From assembly GCA_022825825.1 (NCBI GenBank), contig JAJDWA010000071.1, positions 1 to 64,000 on the forward strand: a stretch of DNA of 64,000 bases. Direction: 5' to 3'. Positions within the stretch are counted from its first letter, which is position 1, and each line of letters begins with the position of its first letter. The notes below the pieces were generated by a model. That model was not told the origin of the DNA and made no database searches. It was given only the letters and a program-made list of their open reading frames with translations. This document shows positions 7,151 through 16,829 of the stretch, one piece after another. Source of the stretch: Candidatus Poribacteria bacterium (GTDB taxonomy: Bacteria > Poribacteria > WGA-4E > WGA-3G). The position numbers were made by a program, and so were the translations under genes.

Positions 7151-8809
7151 CTATCTAAGTTCACGAAGGCGCTCTGGGAAAAATCCGTTTGGCCATTCAT
7201 CAATAAAATCACCTTCTTCGTCAAGATGTAAACGCTGCGATTTTGCCCCTTCAGGTCCACGACTGACATAGACAACCGAAACATCTTCTGGCTTGATTTT
7301 CTTTTCATAGACAAGGCGTTGCAAACGTAAGATTAAGTGTTCACTATGGGTTTCAACAATAAATTGGTTTTCACGGGGTTCCTTAATGGCTTCGGCTAAT
7401 AGATCTCCAAGATCGGCTTGTAGTCTCGGATGTACGTGAACCTCTGGTTGTTCTATAGAGATAATTTGTTTTTCTGAAACCAAACTCTGAACTACGAAAG
7501 GAAGAAGTTGGCTGATACCAAAACCCACATCTGGTAGTGCTACATTTACACGTTCTTGGTTTGTTCCTTCTTTTCGCCGTGTATCTTTGAGTCTTACCTC
7601 AAAAAGATCACCTGAATCAATTCCTACTGGTTCTACAGTAAGTTCATAGCCAATTTCAAGTTTCTCTAACCATTTGTTTGTTTTCTTAACTAATTTCTTG
7701 CTGCGGAAGAGCAAATCTGGAAGCAGGTCTCCTCGATAACCGACATCTTCAGGACTTGTGCCCGTGAAGATATACCATCTTTCTGGTGGTCTACGAAAAG
7801 GACCCATTGGGAAAAGAGCGTCCAAAGTTCGTTCCAATGCATGGGATGCTGCCATTGTAAGTTCTGCAACATCAAATGCCATAACATCAGATCTAGGACC
7901 CGATAAAGATCCAGGGCCTGTTAACAATGAAGTTTTTTCTCCATGTAATACTCCAACAGGAAGGAATCCTTGGGCTGCTATAACGGTATTCATCTCTTCA
8001 CTACGTCTTTTAGATATGTAGGATTCTAGTTCTAATTCTGATGAGAAAAACTTGGAATCTGCATCTAAAGAATCTTGTTCTCGTTGAAGTCTTTTCATAT
8101 ATCCTTGAAATCCTTCGTCAGCATTTTTTTGTCCATTATTGTCTTCATCTGTATGCTGTTTTAGATCCTCTTCTAGGTCAAGTTTTCTCTCTTTGATACG
8201 TCTAGCAATTTCCTCTCTATTCTCATTACACCAATCAAATTCTGGTTTCCAGAACTCTGGTTCATCCGTTACCCAAACACACTCTACTGCGGCTAATTTT
8301 GAAGGTGAAAGACCACGCGAATCATGGAAAAAACCCATCATCATCCAAAATTCATGACGTTCTACAGTTTTACCCGATGGCTGAAATCTTGCAATACATT
8401 TAGAAGATTCCCCATAATAAATTTCAAATTGATCTAACAAAACTTCCTCTTTAAGAGAAGGTCTTTTAAAGTTAAATTCAATAGCTATTTTCTCTTTTTC
8501 ATCTGGTAATGAAAATAGACTTCTCTTATCCATTTTGATTTCAACACGAATAGAGAGTGTTCGTTCAAGGTCATGGTCGAAAAGTAGTTCCTTAAAACTA
8601 CCAAGATCAACTATCCCATTCTCAGCTCGTGGAAGCAGCAAAGCTCCTGTCTCTCGACTTTCCCGTGTCTGTTTAAGTAGATTGAGTGCTTGCAGAATTG
8701 AACTCTTTCCCGCGCTGTTTTCACCAAAAATAAGTGTTATAGGCGCAAACGGAACATGTGCACGGTCCCCGAACGCTTTGAAATTTTCTAATTCAAGTGC
8801 GTGAAGCAT
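7151..8809 (-). CDS. AAA/OLD-like ATPase with DUF3696 C-terminus
   Basis: A 552-aa ATPase of the SMC/ABC-like AAA_15/21 group. The Walker A motif is GENSAGKSS (29-37). A Walker B/signature region has SIEQPEVHVHP near 451-461, and a switch segment ETHSEH (488-493) matches overcoming-lysogeny-type ATPases. The last 50 residues (DEWPNGFFPERLREL at the end) match DUF3696. A charged, probably coiled-coil insertion spans roughly 190-290. No TOPRIM nuclease is fused, so catalysis on a target would be supplied by the next gene, 17 bases downstream. The ATG at 8809 has AGGAGA upstream, and a perfect -35/-10 promoter lies at 8911-8939. ATPase/effector pairs of this shape are common in antiphage islands. 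Confidence 0.85.
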   Translation of the reverse strand: MLHALELENFKAFGDRAHVPFAPITLIFGENSAGKSSILQALNLLKQTRESRETGALLLPRAENGIVDLGSFKELLFDHDLERTLSIRVEIKMDKRSLFSLPDEKEKIAIEFNFKRPSLKEEVLLDQFEIYYGESSKCIARFQPSGKTVERHEFWMMMGFFHDSRGLSPSKLAAVECVWVTDEPEFWKPEFDWCNENREEIARRIKERKLDLEEDLKQHTDEDNNGQKNADEGFQGYMKRLQREQDSLDADSKFFSSELELESYISKRRSEEMNTVIAAQGFLPVGVLHGEKTSLLTGPGSLSGPRSDVMAFDVAELTMAASHALERTLDALFPMGPFRRPPERWYIFTGTSPEDVGYRGDLLPDLLFRSKKLVKKTNKWLEKLEIGYELTVEPVGIDSGDLFEVRLKDTRRKEGTNQERVNVALPDVGFGISQLLPFVVQSLVSEKQIISIEQPEVHVHPRLQADLGDLLAEAIKEPRENQFIVETHSEHLILRLQRLVYEKKIKPEDVSVVYVSRGPEGAKSQRLHLDEEGDFIDEWPNGFFPERLRELR

Positions 8810-8910
8810 CAGATTCTCCTAATTGACTTTTGTTCCTCAATTTCTCTAGTATTCTGGTAGTCGTCTGTCTAAGGCACCGCCAACCCAGTTTGAGGGATGT
8901 ATTCAAGAAT

Positions 8911-8939
8911 AGTATAAGAGTTTTAAACAGATTTGTCAA
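8911..8939 (-). promoter_or_regulatory. promoter of the ATPase/effector operon
   Basis: Minus strand: consensus TTGACA (8939-8934), 17-base spacer, TATACT (8916-8911). This predicts a leader of about 95 bases before the ATG at 8809. Confidence 0.7.
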
Positions 8940-9025
8940 TATTACTTTAAAGCCTCAGCAAAGCAATTTAGAGTCAATTTTATCAATTGAATGCTGAGTT
9001 TCATGACTTGCGAGAGACCCAAAAC

Positions 9026-10315
9026 TTAAGTCGTATCCGAATGTTCAAGCACAGCATCAAGCTGATCCATTACCTTGTCAAATGCTTCAACATAATAGGA
9101 CATCAACTCAAGATCATTGGGCGGATTGACATCAAAGATATAGCAATGAGAGTCAATGAACGCAACGGCTTTAGGATAGTCCTCAGTCTTATACTCAACA
9201 GTCGATTGGTTGCATCGCCACGGGCAACCTGTGCCATAACCGATCCGGTTCTGGAAGATTTCTTGAGATGGAACGGGAAGTCGCTGCCACTGTCCGGTCG
9301 GTACGCCCTCAGCGCGTAGTGCCGCTTGTACCTTCTCACGCAAGGTTCGTGCAGGAATATCTAACCCTAACGCCTCTGGATCAAAACCGATGACGTAGTT
9401 GTAATAAACAGGTTCACACGCCTTGGGCGTAACAGGCGTTTCAATGCCCTTAATTTCACTCAGATGGTTCGTAAGATACTGGCAATTTCTGATTCGCATC
9501 GCGTTGTTCACGTCAAGCCGTTTGAGTTGACTACGGATAAACGCCTGGCTGAACATATCCCCCCGATACATCCATCCGAGTCCATACGCGTTGTATTCCT
9601 GCTCCTCGCGTTCCCTGCCCGGCACGACGATTTCCCCAAAATACTGCAACAGTGCTGCATGCTTATAAATTTGCTCATCGTCCGTTGTGAACAATCCGCC
9701 TTGACAACCGCTACTCAACGTTTTTGATGCCTGCGTGCTATACCCTGCGGCATCACCAAACGCGCCACAAAGCCTACCTTTATAGCGTGCGCCATGTGCC
9801 TGCGCGACATCCTCAATCACTTTCAGATTATGCTTTTTCGCAATCGCTAAAATAGGATCCATATCGGCGGGCATACCGTGAATATGAACCGGCAGAATCG
9901 CGCGAGTTCGCTCGGTGATTTTCGCCTCAATCTCATTGGGATCAATACAGTAGGTTACGGGGTCAATATCAACAAAGACAGGAATAGCGTTGTGATGGAG
10001 AACGGCCGCCGCTGTTGCCCAGAAAGTGAAGGCGGGAATAATGACTTCATCGCCCGGCTCAATACCAACACCTGCGACACACAGATGCAACGCAGCAGTC
10101 CCACTGTTAACAGGGATGCAATACCGAACCCCCATGTATTCCGCCCACTCCTTCGCGAGACCTTCGGATTGAATCCGTTGCTGTTCGGTAATTCTTTCGG
10201 AGGCGATAACCTCGGCAATCGCGTCCCTGTCAGATTGGGTAACCTCTGGCCACGGTTGAATTAACCCATCAGGAACAGTCTTCTTACCACCAGATATAGC
10301 AAGTTTTGCTGCCAT
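9026..10315 (-). CDS. DegT/DnrJ/EryC1/StrS family aminotransferase
   Basis: A 429-aa PLP enzyme of the sugar aminotransferase family. Lys198 in STQASKTLSSG is the expected Schiff-base lysine, EDVAQAHGA (168-176) carries the pyridine-binding Asp, and SGTAALHL (71-78) binds the phosphate. Family members usually transaminate nucleotide-activated keto-sugars for cell-surface glycans or antibiotics, while relatives act on scyllo-inosose-type substrates. No other sugar-nucleotide genes are adjacent, so the substrate is open. An upstream TTG at 10321 is possible, but the ATG at 10315 has an AAGGAAG site at better spacing. The gene is 51 bases behind gltX and may be co-transcribed with it. Confidence 0.85.
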   Translation of the reverse strand: MAAKLAISGGKKTVPDGLIQPWPEVTQSDRDAIAEVIASERITEQQRIQSEGLAKEWAEYMGVRYCIPVNSGTAALHLCVAGVGIEPGDEVIIPAFTFWATAAAVLHHNAIPVFVDIDPVTYCIDPNEIEAKITERTRAILPVHIHGMPADMDPILAIAKKHNLKVIEDVAQAHGARYKGRLCGAFGDAAGYSTQASKTLSSGCQGGLFTTDDEQIYKHAALLQYFGEIVVPGREREEQEYNAYGLGWMYRGDMFSQAFIRSQLKRLDVNNAMRIRNCQYLTNHLSEIKGIETPVTPKACEPVYYNYVIGFDPEALGLDIPARTLREKVQAALRAEGVPTGQWQRLPVPSQEIFQNRIGYGTGCPWRCNQSTVEYKTEDYPKAVAFIDSHCYIFDVNPPNDLELMSYYVEAFDKVMDQLDAVLEHSDTT

Positions 10316-10366
10316 GAACAACTTCCTTCACTCCATAGAGGTTTACTGCGCCGCGGGGCAGTAGGC

Positions 10367-11827
10367 TCATAGATACGCTACTGCTTTTGGGATCCGTTTC
10401 AAAACCTCGTCTCTACCAAGCAGCACAACAATATCAAAGAGACTTGGTCCGAACGACGTCCCCGTCAACGCGATCCGCAACGCCTGCATCGCCGCGACAC
10501 GTTTGATGTCGTTCTCATCCGTGTATTTCCAAATAGCAGTTTCTACTGTTTCAAGGTCAAACGCAGGGATTTCTTCCAAAATCTGTGAGATATTCGTCAG
10601 AATCTCACAAGTTTTCTGCTTTTTCTCGTCCGAACCTCCCCACCATTTTTTAACCGCTTTCGATTCATATTCATAATCATCGGTAAAGAAATAACGGGTT
10701 TGTGGGACAATATCTTGAAACGTTGTAAGACGTTCACCCACCGCTTCCACGATGTTTTCCAGCCAGTCACGGTTTGTAGTGGAATCCGCCAAACCTTCTT
10801 GTTCCCAGAACGGCATTACCGCGTCTGTTCGTGCCGATACATCAAGCTGGTTAATATAATGAGAGTTGAGCCATTCCAGCTTCTTAATATCAAACACACT
10901 ACCGCTCTTGCCAACCCGTGCAAGGTCAAATTTCTCAATCAATTCGTCAACAGAGAAGATTTCCTGTTTATCGTCGTAGGACCAGCCGAGTCTCGCAACG
11001 AAATTGAGCATTGCTTCGGGTAGATACCCCTGCTCACGGTAACGGTTGACTGCGACAAGGTCCCCGTGGTGGCGTTTGCTGAGTTTCCTGCCGGTATCAT
11101 CAAGCACCAACGGTATGTGTGCGAATTGGGGCAGTTGCAGACCCAGTGCATTCGCAATTGCAATCTGTTTCGGAGTGTTGTTGAGATGTTCCGTGCCTCT
11201 GATGACATGCGTTATCCGCATATCAGCATCGTCAATGATAGAGGTAAGATTGTAGTTCGGCATCCCGTTTGAACGGACAATCACTTCGTCTTCAAGAGTA
11301 GCTGGATCAATGTTAAGTGAACCGAGAATAAGGTCGTTGACATGGATTGGTGTGTCGGGCATTTTTATGCGCACGGTTGGCTTTCTGCCCTCGGCAATAA
11401 AGCGGTCTACGTCTTCATGAGTCAAGTTTCGGTGCCTTCTATCGTAGGAACGGGTCTGTTTATCGGCACGCGCCTGTGCGCGGATATCTTCAAGTTCTTC
11501 GGGTGTGCAGTAGCAATGGTAGGCATTGCCACTCTCAAGCAATTGCATAACGGACTTGTCATAGATGTTTCTCCGTTCTGACTGGACATAGTGTTCGTCC
11601 CAATTGATGCCCAACCACTTCAACGCATCGTAAATCGCGTGCATGGATTCATCAGTGGAACGCGCCGTGTCCGTATCGTCAATCCGAAGTATGAATTTGC
11701 CGTTGTGGTGTTTCGCAAACAGCCAATTGAAGAGAGCTGTCCTCGCACCCCCAATATGTAAGAAACCTGTAGGAGAGGGCGCCATACGTACTCTAACTTG
11801 GTCAATTGGAACCGATGTTTTGTTCAT
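10367..11827 (-). CDS. gltX: glutamyl-tRNA synthetase
   Basis: A class I synthetase that charges tRNA-Glu. The HIGH-type signature is in [16 protein letters not shown] near the N-terminus, and the KMSKS-type loop is KLSKRHHG. Length (486 aa) is normal. The frame extends upstream to 11920, but the ATG at 11827 is the sensible start: it has an AGGA site and gives the usual N-terminus right before the catalytic domain. This ATG overlaps the TGA of glnS (ATGA), implying translational coupling of the two related synthetases. Because glnS is present, this enzyme is probably the discriminating type, charging only tRNA-Glu; that is inference. Confidence 0.95.
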   Translation of the reverse strand: MNKTSVPIDQVRVRMAPSPTGFLHIGGARTALFNWLFAKHHNGKFILRIDDTDTARSTDESMHAIYDALKWLGINWDEHYVQSERRNIYDKSVMQLLESGNAYHCYCTPEELEDIRAQARADKQTRSYDRRHRNLTHEDVDRFIAEGRKPTVRIKMPDTPIHVNDLILGSLNIDPATLEDEVIVRSNGMPNYNLTSIIDDADMRITHVIRGTEHLNNTPKQIAIANALGLQLPQFAHIPLVLDDTGRKLSKRHHGDLVAVNRYREQGYLPEAMLNFVARLGWSYDDKQEIFSVDELIEKFDLARVGKSGSVFDIKKLEWLNSHYINQLDVSARTDAVMPFWEQEGLADSTTNRDWLENIVEAVGERLTTFQDIVPQTRYFFTDDYEYESKAVKKWWGGSDEKKQKTCEILTNISQILEEIPAFDLETVETAIWKYTDENDIKRVAAMQALRIALTGTSFGPSLFDIVVLLGRDEVLKRIPKAVAYL

Positions 11828-13566
11828 TTCTGTCCTTTCTGAATTTTTGCCCAAGAGTCCCGCAGCGGTACTGTGCGATTGAATACCAATTTTTCTGGTG
11901 TTGTGTCTGGATCTACGCAAAAGTATCCCATCCGTAGAAACTGAAATCGGCTTTCAGACGGTGCATCGACAAGACTCGGTTCAACTTTGCAGTTATCCAA
12001 AATTTCTAAAGAGTTCGGATTGAGGAATTGTATCCAGTCCGCCCCATCTGCAGCATTTTCAGGTTCGCGTTCAGTAAAGAGCGAGTCGTATAGGCGTACC
12101 TCAGCATCAACAGCATGTTCAGCAGAAACCCAGTGCAGAGTGCCTCGTACTCGACGTCCATCATCTGACCAACCACCCCGCGTTTCGGGATCATAGGTGC
12201 AGTGAATCTCAACGATTTCACCTGTGTTCTCATCTCTAACAACGTTTTCGCAGGTGATATAGTATGCATGTTTTAGCCGAACTTCTCGTCCGGGTGCTAA
12301 TCTATAGAATTTTCGTGGCGGATCTTCCATAAAATCTTCACGTTCAATGTAGATTTCTCGTGAGAATGGAATTTCTCTTGTTCCTGCATTTTCATCTTCC
12401 GGATTATTATCAGCATCAAACATTTCAACTTGTCCTTTAGGATAGTTGTCAATAATCACTTTGACCGGATTGAGAACAGCCATGACACGGGGTGCCCGTT
12501 TATTCAGATCATCGCGGATAGAGTATTCAAGTTGTCCTATTTCAATGAGGTTATCGGCTTTTGACACGCCGATGCGGTTACAAAAATCTCGGATAGATTC
12601 AGCAGTATAGCCGCGACGACGCATGCCTGCAAGTGTGGGTAACCTCGGATCGTCCCATCCGTTGACATGTCCTTCCTCAACGAGAACTTTAAGCTTTCGT
12701 TTGCCGAGTACAGTGTATGTGAGATTCAGGCGTGCAAATTCAATCTGTCGAGGTTGGTAAATTTCCAACGTTTCCAAAAACCAATCGTATAACGGACGAT
12801 GATCTTCAAACTGAACATCGCACAATGAGTGCGTAACACCCTCAATGGAATCTGATTGACCGTGTGTGAAATCGTAAGTGGGATAGATGCACCAATCGTT
12901 TCCGTACCGGTAGTGATGTGCACGAAGGATACGATACATCACAGGATCGCGCATATTCAAATTCGGGTTGGACATATCAATTTTTGCGCGGAGGGTGCGG
13001 GAACCGTCTGGAAATTCGCCATTTCGCATCCCGCTGAATAACGTTAGATTATCTTCAATAGAACGGTTGCGATAGGGACTATCTTTGCCAGGAGTCACTA
13101 AAGTGCCACGATAGGTACGCATTTCATCCGGCGCCAAATCGCAGACATAAGCCTTCTCTTTTTTTATCAGTTTGACTGCATATTCATAGAGTGTCTCAAA
13201 ATAGTCGGAGGCATAAAATTCGCGTTCCTTCCAATCAAATCCGAGCCAATGAACATCGCGTTTGATTGCCTCAACGTATTCGTGTTCTTCAGTGATGGGA
13301 TTGCTGTCGTCAAAGCGGAGATTGTAAAGTCCATTATAATCTTCAGCAATACCGAAACTGATACAGATCGCTTTGGCGTGCCCGATGTGGAGGTATCCAC
13401 TCGGTTCTGGCGGGAATCGAGTATGCACCCTACCGTCAAATCTATTTGATGCTATATCTTCTTCAATTGCTTGTCGGATAAAGTTTGTATCAGATGTACT
13501 GTTGCTGTTTTCTTGTGTACTTGTTTTACTTTTAGTTTTTTTTGAGTCGGATTTTGGATGATTCAT
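11824..13566 (-). CDS. glnS: glutaminyl-tRNA synthetase
   Basis: A 580-aa class I synthetase that charges tRNA-Gln directly. The HIGH motif is in [15 protein letters not shown]. The second signature, usually VMSKRKL, reads VLGKRKL here, so the serine of the KMSKS loop is glycine, an unusual change. The C-terminal anticodon-binding beta-barrels are present ([15 protein letters not shown] and following). The first 25 residues form a Ser/Thr/Lys-rich tail of no known function. A GTG at 13572 is in frame but lies within the ribosome binding site; the ATG at 13566 has AGGAGG at 5-base spacing. A strong promoter lies at 13589-13617, and gltX follows with a 4-base overlap. Confidence 0.95.
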   Translation of the reverse strand: MNHPKSDSKKTKSKTSTQENSNSTSDTNFIRQAIEEDIASNRFDGRVHTRFPPEPSGYLHIGHAKAICISFGIAEDYNGLYNLRFDDSNPITEEHEYVEAIKRDVHWLGFDWKEREFYASDYFETLYEYAVKLIKKEKAYVCDLAPDEMRTYRGTLVTPGKDSPYRNRSIEDNLTLFSGMRNGEFPDGSRTLRAKIDMSNPNLNMRDPVMYRILRAHHYRYGNDWCIYPTYDFTHGQSDSIEGVTHSLCDVQFEDHRPLYDWFLETLEIYQPRQIEFARLNLTYTVLGKRKLKVLVEEGHVNGWDDPRLPTLAGMRRRGYTAESIRDFCNRIGVSKADNLIEIGQLEYSIRDDLNKRAPRVMAVLNPVKVIIDNYPKGQVEMFDADNNPEDENAGTREIPFSREIYIEREDFMEDPPRKFYRLAPGREVRLKHAYYITCENVVRDENTGEIVEIHCTYDPETRGGWSDDGRRVRGTLHWVSAEHAVDAEVRLYDSLFTEREPENAADGADWIQFLNPNSLEILDNCKVEPSLVDAPSESRFQFLRMGYFCVDPDTTPEKLVFNRTVPLRDSWAKIQKGQK

Positions 13567-13588
13567 GAACACCTCCTGATATTAATAA

Positions 13589-13617
13589 ATTATACTTTCA
13601 AAATACGTCAAAGTCAA
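13589..13617 (-). promoter_or_regulatory. promoter of glnS-gltX
   Basis: Minus strand: TTGACT (13617-13612), 17-base spacer, consensus TATAAT (13594-13589). The start would be near 13582, giving a very short leader carrying AGGAGG. Confidence 0.75.
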
Positions 13618-13671
13618 AATTTTTGCGTTGGATGCAAGGGCAATTAGTGTTTAGCCATAAAAAAAATGAAA

Positions 13672-13709
13672 CCCCTCTTTTAAGGATAACGTTAAAAAGT
13701 TTAGAGGGG
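13672..13709 (+). promoter_or_regulatory. leader hairpin that could compete with the ribosome binding site
   Basis: CCCCTCT (13672-13678) pairs perfectly with AGAGGGG (13703-13709). The same CCCCT can instead pair with the AGGGG of the ribosome binding site at 13726-13731, just before the ATG at 13738. Two exclusive pairings of one arm are what a translation switch needs, but this is inferred from sequence only. Confidence 0.4.
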
Positions 13710-13737
13710 ATAATCTGAAATCATTAGGGGGTACAGA

Positions 13738-13947
13738 ATGTATAAAGATTCAAAACAATATACCGTTGACCAGCAACCGTTAGACGAAAGAAAATTGGAT
13801 TATTACGAATTAGCGGTGTATTGTGCAGCTGCAAAAGCACAAGAGGAAGAGTTTCGTTGGGATAATTTTATTGATAACCTTTCTTTTATTTGCGACAAAT
13901 TTGCGTCTCACATTAAGTCTAACAGCACATCTCATTCAGGATTGTAA
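13738..13947 (+). CDS. small acidic protein of unknown function (69 aa)
   Basis: I do not recognise this protein. It has a clear ribosome binding site (AGGGGG, 6 bases before the ATG), a structured leader (13672-13709) and a terminator-like hairpin with a T run (13978-14014), so it looks like a self-contained single-gene transcript. The protein is soluble and mixed in charge, with a helical middle (KLDYYELAVYCAAAKAQEEE, residues 20-39) and two cysteines. It lies between the divergent glnS promoter and the 3' end of yvcK. No function is proposed. Confidence 0.6.
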   Translation: MYKDSKQYTVDQQPLDERKLDYYELAVYCAAAKAQEEEFRWDNFIDNLSFICDKFASHIKSNSTSHSGL

Positions 13948-13977
13948 TGTTTTTATAGTAAACGTTTGTAAAATGCC

Positions 13978-14014
13978 AAGGGTAGCGTTCTTGAAACCTA
14001 CCCTTAAATTTTTT
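13978..14014 (+). terminator. rho-independent terminator of the 69-aa gene
   Basis: AAGGGTAG (13978-13985) pairs with CTACCCTT (13998-14005) across a 12-base loop, followed by a run of six T at 14009-14014. It lies 30 bases after the stop codon. Confidence 0.6.
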
Positions 14015-14017
14015 AAA

Positions 14018-15259
14018 TTAAAATGCTTCGCTTAATTTCGGGTGATTTTTGAAGATATTTACGAGATTCATCACTAACTTTTCAGGATCATGGCGAATAA
14101 CGTTCATCTGAGCCCCACCCAACCAAGTTCCAATTTCCGTAACAACCATATCTCTTATTAAATCTGCTTCAACAACGGTAATGCCTTCATCTTCAAGTCT
14201 TTCCTGCTCCCGCTTATAAGAAACTTGTACTTTTGAAGCGTCCGCAACCTGCACGGTTTCAGCAGAAAGTGTTGAAATATCCTTTGCAAGGTCAAGCACC
14301 TCCATCAGATGTTCGGTATTTTCAGCAAGCATAGAAAGCCCTTCGTCAGACAAAGAACGAATTCGGGTAAGTTGTGATACCAATTCATTCCGAACATATC
14401 CTTGCATGATTTCTTGCGGCGCGGGTTGGTTATTAACTAAGACATAATCTATGGGAATTTTGGCGTGGTCAAGAATGGCATTGACGTGGTCAGTGACTGC
14501 GTATCCGTCGGTTTCTCCGGGTTGTGTCATTACATTGCAAACATAGATTTTCACAGCGTTAGAACGTTGAATTGTTTCAACGATCCCTTTTATCACAAGA
14601 TTCGGCATAATGCTGGTGTAAAGACTTCCTGGCCCAATGATAACTACGTCAGCGTTAACAAGTGCATCTATTGCTGTTTCGTGCGCTTGGCATTCATATA
14701 TTTCGTCCGGCGTATGATAGGTTTTGCCGTTTTCACGGGGTTCAAAAAATACGCGTTTAATCGGTTCTCGGTTCTCACGTACCGGTATTGTCGATTCACC
14801 TCGTACGATCTCACCATCTGTGAGCTCAGCGCATAGAACAGTGTAGTCTAAGGTAACAGGGATAATTTGTCCACGGACTGAGAGAAGGCGCGATGCGGCT
14901 TGAATCGCCCTTGGGAAGTTGCCCTGGATTTCCGTCAGTGCTGTTAATAAAAGGTTTCCAATAGTATGTCCGCCAAGGTCGCCATTACTGGAAAATCGGT
15001 ACTCAAAAAGTCCAGCGAGTTCATCTGCATCGGACAACGTATACAGTAGCCTGCGAATATCACCCGGTGGAAGCATATCAAATTCTTCCACGAGACGCCC
15101 CGAACTTCCCCCGTCGTCAGAAACAGTAACGATCGCTGCTAAACTATCCAGATCAATGATTTTCTTGTTGTCTGTTTCAAGATCGGCATAGTACTTAATC
15201 CCGCTGAGCAGTGCGGATAATCCACTTCCACCGCCAATGCAGGCAATTTTCAAAGACAT
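14018..15259 (-). CDS. yvcK: YvcK family UDP-GlcNAc-binding regulator
   Basis: A 413-aa member of the YvcK/CofD-like family. The nucleotide-sugar fold is marked by IGGGSGLSALL near the N-terminus, VSDDGGSSGRL, DLGGHTIGNLL, and GPGSLYTSIMPNLVI in the middle. In Bacillus and Mycobacterium relatives the protein binds UDP-GlcNAc and controls carbon flow into the cell wall (established for the family). Here it lies 137 bases downstream of a GlmM-like phosphohexomutase, the enzyme that feeds UDP-GlcNAc synthesis, so the pairing is functionally coherent. Soluble, no signal peptide. The extra C-terminal stretch (about 325-413) is longer than in short relatives. Confidence 0.9.
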   Translation of the reverse strand: MSLKIACIGGGSGLSALLSGIKYYADLETDNKKIIDLDSLAAIVTVSDDGGSSGRLVEEFDMLPPGDIRRLLYTLSDADELAGLFEYRFSSNGDLGGHTIGNLLLTALTEIQGNFPRAIQAASRLLSVRGQIIPVTLDYTVLCAELTDGEIVRGESTIPVRENREPIKRVFFEPRENGKTYHTPDEIYECQAHETAIDALVNADVVIIGPGSLYTSIMPNLVIKGIVETIQRSNAVKIYVCNVMTQPGETDGYAVTDHVNAILDHAKIPIDYVLVNNQPAPQEIMQGYVRNELVSQLTRIRSLSDEGLSMLAENTEHLMEVLDLAKDISTLSAETVQVADASKVQVSYKREQERLEDEGITVVEADLIRDMVVTEIGTWLGGAQMNVIRHDPEKLVMNLVNIFKNHPKLSEAF

Positions 15260-15396
15260 AATTTCTCCAAACCACCAATAGTAGTCTTTATTTTTATAGG
15301 AAACTTGACCACAAAAAAATAACTGTCGTACGCTGTAAAAAAAACAGGAAATGCGCTAACTTACAAGGACAAGTTTTGTAATAAATAACGGAGTTA

Positions 15397-16800
15397 TCAG
15401 TTTATCTGTTTCATTAACATCTTCAAGCTTTCAACCGTGTCATCACAAAGTGTTTCTGCCTCAGATGCCGTAGGCGCTTCACTGAAAACACGAATTACAG
15501 GCTCCGTTCCTGATTTACGGATATTCACCCATCGATCATCCCAAACGCGTTTGATGCCATCCGTTAACTCAAGAAATGGTCCGGATTGGGCAGTTGATGT
15601 ACTCTCTTTCTCATACATTTTCAAAGCAAGTTCAACAAGTTGTGTTGCGACCTCTTGTGATGGAATCTCCAATTTTTTCCTACACATTTCGTAATGTGGT
15701 ATGGCTTCTACATGTGCTGTCACTGTGGCCCTGGATTCAGCAAGGTATTGAACAATTGCTGCGATAGAAGCGATACCGTCTGTAGTCCAGTTGATAGAGG
15801 GATAGATAACGCCCCCTGTGCCTTCACCCCCGATAACAGCATTGACCTTATGCATTTTCTCAACCACCCATCCCACACCAACTTTCGTTCGATGCAGCGT
15901 TACACCGTGCTTTGCAGCAATATCATCCATCATTCGGCTTGTTGATACTGTGACGACTATATCTCCTTTTGTTTTACTTAAAATAAAATCTGCTACAAAA
16001 GCGAGGGTCCATTCTCCGCTCAATGCTATGCCGCCATCCGTAACAATCACAACTCGATCCGCATCACCATCATGGGCAAATCCTATATCTGCGCGTGTTT
16101 CACGTACCTTTTCACATAGTTCACCTAAGACATCAGGAGTAGGTTCAGCAGGACGGCGAAAGTTTCCATCCGGCACACAATTAACTTCAATCACCTGACA
16201 TCCGAGTTCTTGTAAGAGAGATGGACTAATTACGCAGCCAGCACCGTTACCGCAATCGAGTGCTACCTTTAATTTAGCATTTCGGATTAAATCCACGTCG
16301 AGCCACTGTGAACAGAGAATTTGCTTAAGGTGATGTTTGGCAGCATCCTTGAATTCTTCAAACGTTCCTTGCTTGTCCCACGGTGCTAAGGCAAAATCCT
16401 CAGTTTCATAGATTCGTACCAATTCGTCCCGTTCGGCCTGTGTTAGCAGTTTTCCAGACTCTGACGCAAATTCTATGCCATTCCACTCTGCCGGGTTATG
16501 GCTTGCTGTGATAGTAATACTACCTTGCGCACCGAGCGTTTTCGCCATCAAAAGGACAGTCGGTGTAGGGCACAAACCCACGTCAATAACGTGACACCCT
16601 GTAGCAAAAAGTCCAGCAAGTACTGCATGCCGAATCATCGGGCTTGAGGTGCGAGTATCTCGTCCTACTACCACGGTTTTTCCACCAACAAACGTGCCGA
16701 ATGCAAGCGCAAAACGTGTAATTGTACACACATCAAGCGAAATGCCAACTTGCCCGCGCACTCCTGAAACACTTATGATAGGGTCTTTTGTTTTAGCCAT
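15397..16800 (-). CDS. phosphoglucosamine/phosphomanno-mutase (GlmM-like)
   Basis: A 468-aa alpha-D-phosphohexomutase with all four family signatures. TITASHNP carries the phosphoserine, FAHDGDADR binds the metal, VIGGEGTGG sits in the sugar-binding loop, and IRKSGTEPVIRV binds phosphate. The reaction would be glucosamine-6-P to glucosamine-1-P or the mannose/glucose equivalents. GlmM is favoured by the adjacent yvcK, but the sequence alone does not decide. An upstream ATG at 16848 lies inside the preceding gene and lacks a ribosome binding site; the ATG at 16800 has GAGG at 5 bases. It probably belongs to one minus-strand operon running from 18290 to 14018. Confidence 0.88.
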   Translation of the reverse strand: MAKTKDPIISVSGVRGQVGISLDVCTITRFALAFGTFVGGKTVVVGRDTRTSSPMIRHAVLAGLFATGCHVIDVGLCPTPTVLLMAKTLGAQGSITITASHNPAEWNGIEFASESGKLLTQAERDELVRIYETEDFALAPWDKQGTFEEFKDAAKHHLKQILCSQWLDVDLIRNAKLKVALDCGNGAGCVISPSLLQELGCQVIEVNCVPDGNFRRPAEPTPDVLGELCEKVRETRADIGFAHDGDADRVVIVTDGGIALSGEWTLAFVADFILSKTKGDIVVTVSTSRMMDDIAAKHGVTLHRTKVGVGWVVEKMHKVNAVIGGEGTGGVIYPSINWTTDGIASIAAIVQYLAESRATVTAHVEAIPHYEMCRKKLEIPSQEVATQLVELALKMYEKESTSTAQSGPFLELTDGIKRVWDDRWVNIRKSGTEPVIRVFSEAPTASEAETLCDDTVESLKMLMKQIN

Positions 16801-16829
16801 AAAGCCTCTTTGCAGTAATCGTCGTGAAC

